64,000 nucleotides of DNA from Luteimonas sp. (lineage in GTDB: Bacteria > Pseudomonadota > Gammaproteobacteria > Xanthomonadales > Xanthomonadaceae). A program made the translations under genes and the position numbers. Where the stretch lies: NCBI GenBank assembly GCA_024707405.1, contig JANPZU010000002.1:62001-126000 (forward strand). The letters run 5' to 3'. Below, one piece after another: positions 19,717 through 31,467 of the stretch. Position 1 is the first letter of the stretch, and each line of letters begins with the position of its first letter. The notes below the pieces were generated by a model that did no database searches, was not told where the DNA came from, and saw nothing but the letters and a program-made list of their open reading frames with translations.

Positions 19717-20375
19717 TCAGGCCTTGCGCGCGGCGGCAGCGATGGCCGCGGCCTTCGCGGCGCTGTCGCGCACCTTGTCCCAATCGCCGGCGGCCAGCCA
19801 GGCCTTGGGCAGCATCCACGAGCCACCGACGGCGACTACGTTCGGCTCGGCCAGGTAATCGGCGGCGCTGGATTCGTTGATGCCGCCGTTGGCGCAGATG
19901 CGCAGTTCTGCAAGCGGGCCGGCGAGTCCCTTGACCATCGCCAGCCCACCGACGGCATTGCTGGGGAAGAGCTTGCAGACGCGAAAACCCAGCGCCATCA
20001 GTGCGAGGAATTCCGTCGGCGTGGCAGCGCCCGGCACTGCCGGTACGGGCGCGCGTGCCAATGCTTCGGCAATCGGTGCCGGTGTGCCAGGCGTGACCAG
20101 GAAGTCGGCGCCGAGATCGATCGATGCCGTGATCTGTTCGGTCGACAGGATCGTTCCCGCGCCGATGAGGATGTCGGGCCGCGCCTTCTTCATAGCCGCC
20201 AGCGCCGGCAATGCGGCCGGTGTGCGTAGTGTCAGTTCAAGCACCTTCAGTCCGCCCTCGGCGAGGGCATCGGCCATGCGCAGGCCCTGGTCGACGCTGT
20301 CGACGGTGAGTACCGGCATGATGCCGGCATCGAGCAGCACCTGTTCGGCGCGATCTTGCAGGGTGTCGATCGACA

Positions 20376-20376
<1 letters not shown>
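19717..20376 (-). CDS. eda: KHG/KDPG aldolase
   Basis: MSIDTLQDRAEQVLLDAGIMPVLTVDSVDQGLRMADALAEGGLKVLELTLRTPAALPAL...GAGTILSTEQ...FLVTPG...FKLFPS-like CKLFPSNAVGG. Confidence 0.95.
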
Positions 20377-22295
<1,919 letters not shown>

Positions 22296-22347
22296 TGGCG
22301 TGGGGGCTGGGGAGCGGGGGTGCCACGGTGCGGGTGTGCGCAGTCGC

Positions 22348-23094
22348 TCACGGGCACCAGTGGATGTGTAGCGGTGGGCCGGACGTGGTGAAGGCGACGC
22401 GGACGGGGTACTCGCGTGGATCGTTGCCCTCAAGCACGCGGTCGAGCAGCTTGCGCTTGCGTTCGCCGCGAATCAGCAGCAGTCGTGTATGCGCCGGCGC
22501 GAGTCCGGCGGGCGTGAGGCTGATGCGTCGCAGCAGCTTGCCGGCGACGGGGCAGCCGGTGGCATCGACGGATACGTAGGCAGACTTCGATTCCAGTGCC
22601 TTGTCCAGTCCCTGCATGCCGGGGAAGAGCGATGCGGTGTGGCCGTCCTCGCCCATGCCCAGCACGACAACGCCGGGTGGGTTCTGCGCATGCAGATTGG
22701 CCGCGTTCACCGATTCCTCGATGTTGCGGCCGGCGCGGGTCAGGGTTTCGAAGCGGGCCTTTGCAGCCTTGTTCTGCAGCAACGTCTCGCGCACGAGCCG
22801 GGCATTGCTGTCGGGATCGTCGGGCAGCAACCAGCGCTCGTCGACCAAGGCAACGTCAATGCGATCCCAGTCCAGTGGCGCCTTCGACAGGGCCTCGTAG
22901 ACCGGTGCGGGCGTGCTGCCACCGGACAACAGCAGGCGAGTACGAGGTTTCTGTTGCAGGTCGCGGGCCAGCACGGACGAGATCGCCACCGCCGAGCCCC
23001 ACGTCCACTGGGTCTGGGATTCGTAGGTGAACAGGCGCACGCGCGAACCGCCGATCACTTCGGTGGCGGTTTCCGCGTCGCGCCCGGCATTCAT
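22348..23094 (-). CDS. pgl: 6-phosphogluconolactonase
   Basis: RLLLSGGSTPAPVYEALSKAPLDWDRIDVALVDERWLLPDDPDSNARLVRETLL; VVVLGMGEDGHTASLFPG. Confidence 0.95.
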   Translation of the reverse strand: MNAGRDAETATEVIGGSRVRLFTYESQTQWTWGSAVAISSVLARDLQQKPRTRLLLSGGSTPAPVYEALSKAPLDWDRIDVALVDERWLLPDDPDSNARLVRETLLQNKAAKARFETLTRAGRNIEESVNAANLHAQNPPGVVVLGMGEDGHTASLFPGMQGLDKALESKSAYVSVDATGCPVAGKLLRRISLTPAGLAPAHTRLLLIRGERKRKLLDRVLEGNDPREYPVRVAFTTSGPPLHIHWCP

Positions 23095-24101
23095 CGTTGC
23101 TCGCCTGTCGCCGCTTGGCGTGCAATGGCGGCCGTGCCGAGCAGTCCTGCATGACGGTGCACGACCGCCATCGACGGCACCCGGGCCATGTTGGGCGAGA
23201 AGCGACCCTTGTGCTCGAAGCGTTGGCGGAAGCCCGAATGCTGGAGTGCATCGAGCATCTTCGGCACCAGCCCGCCGGTGAGGAACACGCCGTCCCACGC
23301 GCCCAGCGTGAGCACCAGGTCGCCGGCGATGGAACCGAACACCGCGCAGAACACGTCGACTGCACGCATGCAGCGCGGATCGCCGGCCTTGGCACCTTCG
23401 GTGATGTCGGCCGGTTGCATCGGGCCGGGATCCACGCCCGCGATTTCGCTCAACGCGCGATGGATGTTGACCAGCCCGGGGCCGCAGATCAGGCGCTCGT
23501 TGGACACGCGGCCGAACTGCGCCGAGAGGCGATCGAGGATCGCGATTTCCTCCGGTGTGCCGGGCGGGAAGCTGACGTGTCCACCTTCGGTTTCCAGCGG
23601 GTACTGGTGGCCGTCGCGCACGATCAGCGCGCCAACGCCCAGTCCTGTGCCGGGGCCGATGACCGCATAGGTGCGGTGTTGGCAATCGGGTTGCTTGCGC
23701 CAGCCACTGCCACCGATCTGCTGCATGTCCTCGGGTTGCAGCAGCGGGATCGCCATGGCTTGCGCGGCAAAATCGTTGATCAGTTCGACGCCGTCGAAGC
23801 CGAGGCGTTCGGCGGTGCGCTTGCGCGAAATCACCCACGGGTGGTTGGTGATGCGGGCTTCGTCGCCATCGACCCGGCCCGCCACCGCGAACACGCCCTG
23901 CCGGATGGCGTCCGCCGCGATGCCGGACGTTTCGAGGTAATGGCGCGCGGCATCGGCAAGCGACGGGAAATCGGCGACCGCGAATCCCTGCACGCTGTCG
24001 ACCAGCAGCGGATGCTCGGCGCCGGTGTCGGCCAGCGCGAAGCGCGCGTTGGTGCCGCCGATGTCGGCGAGCAGGACGCGGTTGCCCGGCACCTGCGTCA
24101 C
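23091..24101 (-). CDS. glk: Glucokinase
   Basis: GTG start VTQVPGNRVLLADIGGTNARFALAD; LINDFAAQAMAIP; YAVIGPGTGLGVGALI; VFLTGGLVPKML. Confidence 0.94.
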   Translation of the reverse strand: MTQVPGNRVLLADIGGTNARFALADTGAEHPLLVDSVQGFAVADFPSLADAARHYLETSGIAADAIRQGVFAVAGRVDGDEARITNHPWVISRKRTAERLGFDGVELINDFAAQAMAIPLLQPEDMQQIGGSGWRKQPDCQHRTYAVIGPGTGLGVGALIVRDGHQYPLETEGGHVSFPPGTPEEIAILDRLSAQFGRVSNERLICGPGLVNIHRALSEIAGVDPGPMQPADITEGAKAGDPRCMRAVDVFCAVFGSIAGDLVLTLGAWDGVFLTGGLVPKMLDALQHSGFRQRFEHKGRFSPNMARVPSMAVVHRHAGLLGTAAIARQAATGEQR

Positions 24102-25516
24102 TTGCGTCCTCCGTTGACCGGCAGGGTGTTGGGCAGGAAGGCGGCTGCGTCCGGCGGCCCCCACGATCCGGCCGGGTATTCGCCGATCGGCGTGGCGGCG
24201 CTGCGCCAGGCGTCGCTGATGCTGTCGATCCAGCGCCATGCGGCCTCGACTTCGTCGTCTCGCACGAACAGCGTCTGGTCGCCCTTGAGCGCATCGATCA
24301 TCAGTCGTTCGTAGGCGATGCGGCGCTTGGGCGGCAGCATCGACAGGTCGAGCGGCATCGGTTCGAGTTCGGTCGCGCCCCATTCCGGTGCGGCCAGGCT
24401 GCCCATCAGGGTGAGCTCGATGGTTTCCTCCGGCTGCAGCCGCATGCGCAAGCGGTTGGGCGTGGTGTGCGCCTTGTCCGGGCGGTCGAACACCCAGTGC
24501 GTGACCGGCTTGAAGTTCACGATCACTTCGGTGGCGCGCGAGGGCATGCGTTTGCCGGTGACCAGGCGGAAGGGCACGCCGGCCCAGCGCCAGTTGTCGA
24601 TCCAGGCGCGCAGGGCGACGAAGGTTTCCACTTCGTAGTCCTTGCCGAAGCCCTTGGCCGCCTTGCCGTCGACCACGCCGTCGACGTAACGACCGCGCAC
24701 GCTGTCATTGGCAGCGTCGGCCACGGTCATCGGGCGCAACGCGCGCAACACCTTGCGCTTCTCGTCACGGATGCTGTCGGCGTCCAGCGCGGCCGGCGGC
24801 TCCATCGCGATCAGTGCCAGCAACTGCAGCACGTGGTTCTGCACCATGTCGCGCAGCGCGCCGTAGTCGGCGTAATAGCCTTCGCGGCCATCCACGCCTG
24901 CGGTTTCGGCGACCACGATGTCCACCGATTCGATCCAGCGGTGCTGCCACACGGCTTCGAGCAGGGTGTTGCCGAAGCGCAGCGCCAGCAGGTTCTGTAC
25001 CGGTGCCTTGCCGAGGTAGTGGTCGATACGGAAGATCCGCGACTCGTCGAGCGCCGACTTGAGCGTGGCGTCGATCGCGCGCGCGGATGCCAGGTCGTGG
25101 CCAATGGGCTTTTCCAGCACCAGGCGCGAGGGCGCTTCGAGCAGGCCGGCGGCTTTCAGGCCGCGGCAGGCCGGCTCGAACAGGTTGGGTGGCGTGGACA
25201 GGTAGCTGACCGCCGGGCGGTCGGCGTATTGCGACAGCGCCGCGGCGACGCCATCGATGTCCTGCAGGTCGAGCGCGTGGTAGTGGATGCGACCGAGCAG
25301 GTCGTCGATCGCAGCGCTGTTGCGGTCTTCGCCGGACTGGATGCGTCCGCGAAGCCAGTCGCGGAACCCCTGGTCGTCGTGTTCGGTGCGCCCGATCGCG
25401 ACCACGCGGAAATCCGCGGGCAGCAAACGGTCGCGCAGGAGATGCAGCAGCGATGGGAACAGATAGCGCTGAGCGAGGTCGCCAGTCGCGCCGAACAACA
25501 ACAGGGTGTCATGCAT
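24098..25516 (-). CDS. zwf: Glucose-6-phosphate 1-dehydrogenase
   Basis: MHDTLLLFGATGDLAQRYLFPSLLHL; RIDHYLGKAPVQNLLALRFGN; LVLEKPIGHDLASA. Confidence 0.97.
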   Translation of the reverse strand: MHDTLLLFGATGDLAQRYLFPSLLHLLRDRLLPADFRVVAIGRTEHDDQGFRDWLRGRIQSGEDRNSAAIDDLLGRIHYHALDLQDIDGVAAALSQYADRPAVSYLSTPPNLFEPACRGLKAAGLLEAPSRLVLEKPIGHDLASARAIDATLKSALDESRIFRIDHYLGKAPVQNLLALRFGNTLLEAVWQHRWIESVDIVVAETAGVDGREGYYADYGALRDMVQNHVLQLLALIAMEPPAALDADSIRDEKRKVLRALRPMTVADAANDSVRGRYVDGVVDGKAAKGFGKDYEVETFVALRAWIDNWRWAGVPFRLVTGKRMPSRATEVIVNFKPVTHWVFDRPDKAHTTPNRLRMRLQPEETIELTLMGSLAAPEWGATELEPMPLDLSMLPPKRRIAYERLMIDALKGDQTLFVRDDEVEAAWRWIDSISDAWRSAATPIGEYPAGSWGPPDAAAFLPNTLPVNGGRK

Positions 25517-25976
25517 ACGTGCGCGTCGCGGGCTCTCGTCGGCGGGAAGGGAATGGATCAGGGTAAGGCTGGACTACGGATGATGCCAGAGTTGCTGCAC
25601 CTGCCGCTCCCGGGCCATTGCGCGTGGCAGCTGTCCAGGAATAGCTGGCATCCGGTTTCGGCATGGTTGCAGCGGCAACGGCCGGTATCGCTGCGGTGTT
25701 GGCGGCGCAAGGGTCGGTTGCGATGGAATTGCCATGCAGAAGTACGCGGCATGCTCGGTGTGAGATGCGATGCGTGCGCTGACGGACGCGCATGCGGGTC
25801 AGCTGTCGTGGCGACGCCATGTCAGGTGTGGTCGCAATGGGGGATGGCCGGTGCATGGCAGGGATTGCAGGCGGGATCGTGTTCGCGTCGTGGCAAGGCG
25901 AGGCCAGCCGCCGGGTCATTCGGGCAGGTTGCGTGTCATGCGCCATACGCAGGCGCACGGGCCGGCGGAGGTGGTG

Positions 25977-25994
25977 TGTAAACGATTACATGCC
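25977..25994 (+). promoter_or_regulatory. Candidate LacI-family operator, site 5 (TGTAAACGATTACATGCC), zwf / ABC-ATPase divergent region
   Basis: Near-perfect TGTAA-N4-TTACA palindrome; same core as sites 1-4. Confidence 0.72.
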
Positions 25995-26099
25995 AGAATA
26001 GCGCAATCGTCCCGATCGTGTCGTGGATACGCTGGGGCTGGCCGGGATGCCATCGCGTCCCGGCCGAATTCTTGCCGCGGCGCAGCATCGGGAATCGAC

Positions 26100-27188
26100 A
26101 TGGCCAACGTCCAGCTCAGCAACCTGCGCAAGGTCTATCCCAACGGCCATGTCGCCGTCGCCGATGCATCCATCGACATCGCCGATGGCGAATTGCTGGT
26201 GCTGGTGGGGCCGTCGGGTTGTGGCAAATCGACGCTGCTGCGGATGATCGCTGGCCTCGAGTCGATCTCGTCCGGAACGCTTCGCATCGGCGACCGCGTG
26301 GTCAACGACGTCGCGCCCAAGGATCGCGACATCGCGATGGTGTTCCAGAGTTATGCCCTGTATCCGCACATGAGCGTCGCCGAGAACCTCGCCTTCGGGC
26401 TGAAGCTGCGCGGCCACGACAAGGCAGCGGTTGCCGCGCGCGTGCAGGATGCGGCGAAGGTGCTCGAACTCGATGCCTTGCTCGACCGCAAGCCCGGCCA
26501 GTTGTCCGGTGGGCAGCGCCAGCGTGTCGCGCTCGGCCGGGCGCTGGTGCGCCAGCCGCAGGTGTTCCTGCTGGACGAGCCGCTGTCCAACCTCGATGCC
26601 AAGCTGCGTGCGGGGATGCGGGTGGAGATCGCGCGCCTGCACCAGCGGTTGGGCACGACGATGGTGTACGTCACCCACGACCAGATCGAGGCGATGACGC
26701 TCGGCCAGCGGATCGTGGTACTCAAGGACGGCGAGATCCAGCAGGTGGACACGCCGATGGCGCTGTACGAGCGGCCGGCCAACCTGTTCGTGGCGACCTT
26801 CCTCGGCAGCCCTGCGATGAATGTTCTTACCGGCACGTTACTGCAGGAAGACGGCCTGCGCCTGCGTCTGGACGACGGCACGTCATTCGCGTTGCCCGAT
26901 GGTGCCGACTTGCCTGCGGATGCCGTCGGCAAGCGATGGCATCTCGGCGTGCGGCCCGAAGACCTGCATCGCACCGACGCAGGCGATGCGCATTTCACGC
27001 CGGTGGTGGACGTGGTCGAACCGGTCGGCAGCGAGGCGTTCGCCAACCTGCGCCACGGCGCGCAAGACCTGGTGGTGCGTTTGTCTCCCAGGGATTTGCC
27101 ATCGCCGGGGAGCACGCTGCCGTTGCGCATCGATCCAGTGCGCATGCATTTCTTCGACGTCGACACCGGGTTGGCAACGCGCGTTTGA
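26100..27188 (+). CDS. Sugar ABC transporter ATP-binding protein (MsmK/UgpC/MalK type)
   Basis: MANVQLSNLRKVYPNGHVAVADASIDIADGELLVLVGPSGCGKSTLLRMIAGLE; LSGGQRQRVALGRALVRQPQVFLLDEPLSNLDAKLR; C-terminal TOBE-like domain. Confidence 0.95.
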   Translation: MANVQLSNLRKVYPNGHVAVADASIDIADGELLVLVGPSGCGKSTLLRMIAGLESISSGTLRIGDRVVNDVAPKDRDIAMVFQSYALYPHMSVAENLAFGLKLRGHDKAAVAARVQDAAKVLELDALLDRKPGQLSGGQRQRVALGRALVRQPQVFLLDEPLSNLDAKLRAGMRVEIARLHQRLGTTMVYVTHDQIEAMTLGQRIVVLKDGEIQQVDTPMALYERPANLFVATFLGSPAMNVLTGTLLQEDGLRLRLDDGTSFALPDGADLPADAVGKRWHLGVRPEDLHRTDAGDAHFTPVVDVVEPVGSEAFANLRHGAQDLVVRLSPRDLPSPGSTLPLRIDPVRMHFFDVDTGLATRV

Positions 27189-27317
27189 CCCCAGCGCGTA
27201 TCACACGGCATCCTGCAGGCATTGACGCAGGCTTGCCGCGTCGGACTGCATCATCGTGGCTTGCATGCGTCGCAGCACCCAGCGGGGTGCCGTGTGCACG
27301 CTTCCTCCCCCAGAACG

Positions 27318-28073
27318 ATGATGCCCATGCCTGCCAATGCCGAATTGCGTCCACCGCCGCCAGCGGTCGCCCGCGACTGGGCGCTGTTCCTCGACGTGGA
27401 CGGTTGCTTGGTCGAGTTCACCGACGATCCCGCGCAGGCGACCGTGCCTGCCTCGCTGGTCGAACGCTTGTTGCAACTCTCGCCACTGCTGGAGGGCGCA
27501 CTCGCGCTGGTCAGCGGCCGCAGGATCGACACGCTCGACAGGATGTTCGCGCCTGCCTTGTTCCCCGCCGCAGGATTGCACGGGCTCGAACGCAGGCTCG
27601 ATGCCGAGACCGTGGTGCTGCCCGGCGTGCCGGAGGTGGCGCTGGATGCCGAATTGCTGGAAGCGCGGGCATTGCTGGCCGAACACCCGGGTGCGTTGGT
27701 CGAGGACAAGGGCCTGGCGTTAGCGCTGCATTGGCGTGCGGCTCCCGGCGCCGAGCCCGTGGCGCGCGCCTTTGCCGATGACGCCTTGAAGCGGCTGCCC
27801 GGCTATCGCCTGCAGCCGGGCGACCATGTGGTCGAACTCAAGCCCGATGCCGCCGACAAGGGCACGGCGATCGCCGCGTTCCTCGAACACGCACCGTTCC
27901 GTGGCCGGTTGCCGGTATTCGCCGGCGACGACCTGACCGATGAGCACGGTTTCGAGGTGGTCAATGCACGTGGCGGGATCAGCATCCTCGTCGGTGATCG
28001 TGCCGACAGTGCGGCGCGTCACCACTTGACCAATCCGTCGGCGGTGCGCGACTGGCTGGGGGTGGCGCGATGA
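27318..28073 (+). CDS. otsB: Trehalose-6-phosphate phosphatase
   Basis: WALFLDVDGCLVEFTDDP; GRLPVFAGDDLTDEHGFEVVNARGGISILVG; HAD-type OtsB next to otsA. Confidence 0.93.
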   Translation: MMPMPANAELRPPPPAVARDWALFLDVDGCLVEFTDDPAQATVPASLVERLLQLSPLLEGALALVSGRRIDTLDRMFAPALFPAAGLHGLERRLDAETVVLPGVPEVALDAELLEARALLAEHPGALVEDKGLALALHWRAAPGAEPVARAFADDALKRLPGYRLQPGDHVVELKPDAADKGTAIAAFLEHAPFRGRLPVFAGDDLTDEHGFEVVNARGGISILVGDRADSAARHHLTNPSAVRDWLGVAR

Positions 28074-29875
28074 CGGCCACGGATGTGCCACGCAAGGCTC
28101 CGCAGACGCTCGACCTGGGCGTGATCGGCAATGGCAGCTTCGGGGCGCTGGTCGACCGCGAGGCGCGCATCGCATGGAGCTGCATGCCGGCCTTCGACGG
28201 CGATCCGGCGTTCTGCTCGCTGCTGTCGCCGACCGACCATGACGGCGGGGATTGCGTCGTCGAGCTGGAGGATTTCGAGCGCAGCGAACAGGAATACCTC
28301 ACCAATACAGCGGTACTGCGCACGGTGCTGCACGATCGTCACGGCGGATCGGTCGAGGTGCTGGATTTCGCGCCGCGCTGGAAGAACAACGGCCGCATCT
28401 ACCGGCCGGTGTCGATCATCCGCAGGCTCGTGCCGTTGACGGGCACCCCCCGCATCCGCGTGCGCGTGCGACCGTTGGCCGACTGGGGCGCGCGCAAGCC
28501 CGAGACCACGTGGGGCAGCAACCACATCCGCTGGTTGTTGCCAGACTTCACGCTACGCCTGACCACCGACGTGCCCGTGCGTTTCGTGCGCGAGGAAACA
28601 CCGTTCGTGCTCGCGCAGCCGGCCCACCTGGTGCTCGGGCCGGATGAATCGTTGCTGCGCTCGATCGAGGGCTACGCCGAGGAGGCGCTCGATCGCACCG
28701 CCGAATACTGGCGTGAGTGGGTGCGCTACCTGTCGGTGCCGTTGGACTGGCAGTCCGCGGTGATCCGCAGTGCGATCACGCTCAAGCTGTGCCAGTACGA
28801 GGACAGTGGCGCGATCATCGCCGCGATGACCACCTCGATCCCGGAGGCGCCCGGATCGGTGCGCAACTGGGACTACCGCTATTGCTGGCTGCGCGATGCG
28901 GCCTTCGTGGTGCGCGCACTCAACCGGCTGGGTGCGACCAGGAGCATGGAGGAGTTCCTGCGCTACATCTTCAACATCGCCACCCATGACGGCAGTCTGC
29001 AGCCGCTGTACGGCATCGACTTCGCCGAAGAGCTCGAAGAGGTCGAGGTCGAAAGCCTGGCAGGCTACCGAGGCATGGGGCCGGTGCGGCGCGGCAACCT
29101 GGCGTGGGTGCAGAAACAGCACGACGTGTACGGCAGCGTCGTGCTGGCATCGACGCAACTGTTCTTCGACCAGCGCCTCGCGCATCCGGGCGATGCCTCG
29201 GCGTTCGCACGCCTCGAACCATCCGGAGAGCGCGCGTTCGCGCTGCACGACCAACCCGATGCCGGCTTGTGGGAATTCCGCGGGCGTGCCGAAGTGCATA
29301 CCTACACAGCTGCGATGTGCTGGGCGGCCTGCGACCGGCTGGCCAAGATCGCGGCCCACCTTGGTCTCGAGGAACGCGCCGTGCACTGGCGCTCGCGTGC
29401 CGACACCATCCACGCGCACACCATCGAGCGCGCATGGCGCGAGGAAGCCGGGCATTTCAGCGCATCGTTCCAGAGCGACTACCTCGATGCCTCGCTGCTG
29501 CTGCTGGCAGACATCGGCTTCGTGGCGGCGGACGATCCGCGCTACGTGGCGACGGTGGAGGCCATCGGTCGCGACCTGCGCCGCGGCGACGCGCTGTTCC
29601 GCTACATCGCGCCGGACGATTTCGGCGAGCCCGAGACCAGCTTCACCATCTGCACGTTCTGGTACATCGACGCGCTGGCGGCCATCGGCCGCAAGGACGA
29701 GGCGCGCGAGATGTTCGAGCGCGTGCTGGAACGCCGCAACCATCTCGGACTGCTGTCCGAGGACACCGCGTTCGAGGATGGCGAAGCCTGGGGCAACTTC
29801 CCGCAGACCTATTCGCACGTGGGCCTGATCATCGCCGCGATGCGGCTGTCGCGTTCGTGGCAGGAAGCCTCGTGA
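28070..29875 (+). CDS. Glycoside hydrolase family 15 protein (glucoamylase/trehalase-like)
   Basis: LGVIGNGSFGALVDREARIAWSCMPAFDGDPAFC; SVRNWDYRYCWLRDAAFVVRALNRLG; EDTAFEDGEAWGNFPQTYSHVGLI. Confidence 0.93.
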   Translation: MTATDVPRKAPQTLDLGVIGNGSFGALVDREARIAWSCMPAFDGDPAFCSLLSPTDHDGGDCVVELEDFERSEQEYLTNTAVLRTVLHDRHGGSVEVLDFAPRWKNNGRIYRPVSIIRRLVPLTGTPRIRVRVRPLADWGARKPETTWGSNHIRWLLPDFTLRLTTDVPVRFVREETPFVLAQPAHLVLGPDESLLRSIEGYAEEALDRTAEYWREWVRYLSVPLDWQSAVIRSAITLKLCQYEDSGAIIAAMTTSIPEAPGSVRNWDYRYCWLRDAAFVVRALNRLGATRSMEEFLRYIFNIATHDGSLQPLYGIDFAEELEEVEVESLAGYRGMGPVRRGNLAWVQKQHDVYGSVVLASTQLFFDQRLAHPGDASAFARLEPSGERAFALHDQPDAGLWEFRGRAEVHTYTAAMCWAACDRLAKIAAHLGLEERAVHWRSRADTIHAHTIERAWREEAGHFSASFQSDYLDASLLLLADIGFVAADDPRYVATVEAIGRDLRRGDALFRYIAPDDFGEPETSFTICTFWYIDALAAIGRKDEAREMFERVLERRNHLGLLSEDTAFEDGEAWGNFPQTYSHVGLIIAAMRLSRSWQEAS

Positions 29876-31269
29876 GTCGGCTTGTCATCGTGTCCAACCG
29901 CGTGGCAGTGCCGGGCGAAAATCGCGCCGGGGGACTGGCCGTCGCGTTGCGCGCGGCGCTGGAAGAACAGGGCGGTTTGTGGTTCGGCTGGAGCGGCAAG
30001 ACCGTGCGCGAGGCCAGTGGCGCGTTGCACGAGCAGGTCGAGGGTGGCATCCGCTACGTCACCATGGACCTCAACAAGCGCGACCACGACGCCTACTACA
30101 ACGGTTTCGCCAATCGCACGTTGTGGCCGCTTCTGCACTTCCGGCTGGATCTGGTGGATTACACCCGCGAAACGCGGGAAGGCTACCGGCGCGTGAACGC
30201 AATGTTCGCCGAAAAGCTGGCGCCATTGCTACGCGAGGACGACACCCTCTGGATCCACGATTACCACATGATCCCGCTGGCGGCCTTGCTGCGCGAGCGG
30301 GGCATCGGTTGCCGCATGGGCTTCTTCCTGCACGTGCCGATGCCGTCACCGGATCTGGTGGCGGCGATGCCGGATCATGCCCGGCTCTTCTCCACGCTGT
30401 ATGCCTATGACCTGGTCGGCTTCCAGACCCAGCGCGATGTGGAGCGTTTCCAGGGCTACGTGCGGCTGTTCGGTGGAGGGCGCGTGCTCGGCGAGGGCGT
30501 GCTGGAGGCGCCGGGCGGACGCCTGCTGCGTGCCGCGGCATTCCCGATCGGCATCGATACCCCGCAGATCGCACGACAGGCCGCGGCCGCGATGTCCAAG
30601 CCGGCGGTACGCGACCTGCGTCGGAGCCTGTTCCCCCGGCAACTCGCCATCGGCGTGGACAGGCTGGATTATTCGAAGGGACTGCCCGAACGTTTCCGCG
30701 GCTTCGAGCGATACCTCGAGCGCCATGCCGGCGAGCGTGGCAGCCTGACCTACCTGCAGATCGCGCCGGTCTCGCGTGGCGAGGTCGGCGAATACCAGCA
30801 GTTGCGCAACGAACTGGAACAGATTGCCGGACACATCAACGGCAACCACGCCGAACCGGACTGGACGCCGTTGCGCTACGTCAACCGCAACTTCGCCCAT
30901 GCCACCTTGACCGGGTTCTATCGCCTTGCCCGCATCGGGTTGGTCACGCCCTTGCGCGACGGCATGAACCTCGTGGCGAAGGAGTACGTGGCCGCGCAGG
31001 ATCCGGAGGATCCGGGCGTGCTGGTGCTGTCGTTGCTGGCCGGTGCCGCGCGGGAGATGCAGCAGGCGCTGATGGTGAACCCGCATGACCTCGATGGCGT
31101 CGCCGACGCGATCGCCACGGCGTCGAACATGCCCAAGACGCAGCGCATCGAACGCTGGCGGGAGATGATGGGTCACCTCGAGCGCCACGACATCCACGCC
31201 TGGCGCCGGAATTTCCTCGAAGCGCTGGTGTTCGCCCCCGATCTTCCGGAAACCCGTGGCAAGACGTGA
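29872..31269 (+). CDS. otsA: Alpha,alpha-trehalose-phosphate synthase
   Basis: GTG start VSRLVIVSNRVAVPGENRAGGLAVALRAAL; DYHMIPLAALLRERGI; GVDRLDYSKGLPERFRGFERYL; LRDGMNLVAKEYVAAQ. Confidence 0.95.
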   Translation: MSRLVIVSNRVAVPGENRAGGLAVALRAALEEQGGLWFGWSGKTVREASGALHEQVEGGIRYVTMDLNKRDHDAYYNGFANRTLWPLLHFRLDLVDYTRETREGYRRVNAMFAEKLAPLLREDDTLWIHDYHMIPLAALLRERGIGCRMGFFLHVPMPSPDLVAAMPDHARLFSTLYAYDLVGFQTQRDVERFQGYVRLFGGGRVLGEGVLEAPGGRLLRAAAFPIGIDTPQIARQAAAAMSKPAVRDLRRSLFPRQLAIGVDRLDYSKGLPERFRGFERYLERHAGERGSLTYLQIAPVSRGEVGEYQQLRNELEQIAGHINGNHAEPDWTPLRYVNRNFAHATLTGFYRLARIGLVTPLRDGMNLVAKEYVAAQDPEDPGVLVLSLLAGAAREMQQALMVNPHDLDGVADAIATASNMPKTQRIERWREMMGHLERHDIHAWRRNFLEALVFAPDLPETRGKT

Positions 31270-31325
31270 GCCGCCCCCCGGGTCGCAGCCGCCGGAGGGT
31301 GGCGGACGCTGCCCGCCACGCCAGC

Positions 31326-31331
31326 TATACT
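31326..31331 (+). promoter_or_regulatory. Possible -10 box (TATACT) for smc
   Basis: AGCTATACTCGCC about 140 bp before the smc ATG; no convincing -35. Confidence 0.4.
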
Positions 31332-31377
31332 CGCCAGACCCTGTCACTCAAACAGTGCCAAGGGGGCAATCCAATCA

Positions 31378-31461
31378 ATGGGTTGGCCAGACAACCTCAA
31401 CCAGATTCATATAGCCGGCGGCGCGTCCCGAAAGGAGTCGGTGCGGCCGGTGGAACCCTAA
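31378..31461 (+). other. Short upstream ORF (27 codons) in the smc leader, in frame with smc
   Basis: ATG...TAA: MGWPDNLNQIHIAGGASRKESVRPVEP*; AAGGGGG upstream; the stop is followed by only CGCCGC before the smc ATG. Below the 60-aa ORF-track cutoff. Confidence 0.4.
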
Positions 31462-31467
31462 CGCCGC

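Noticed and set aside
19516-20229. 237-aa ORF with an internally repeated peptide (ESNSAGHQAEQ..PLY)
   Set aside because: The repeated peptide is translation of the tandem REP elements, and the rest is antisense to eda; not a real repeat protein.
31338-31467. tmRNA, SRP RNA or a known riboswitch in the smc leader
   Set aside because: Compared mentally with tmRNA, 4.5S and common riboswitch consensus elements and found no matching conserved core; kept only as an unassigned structured leader.
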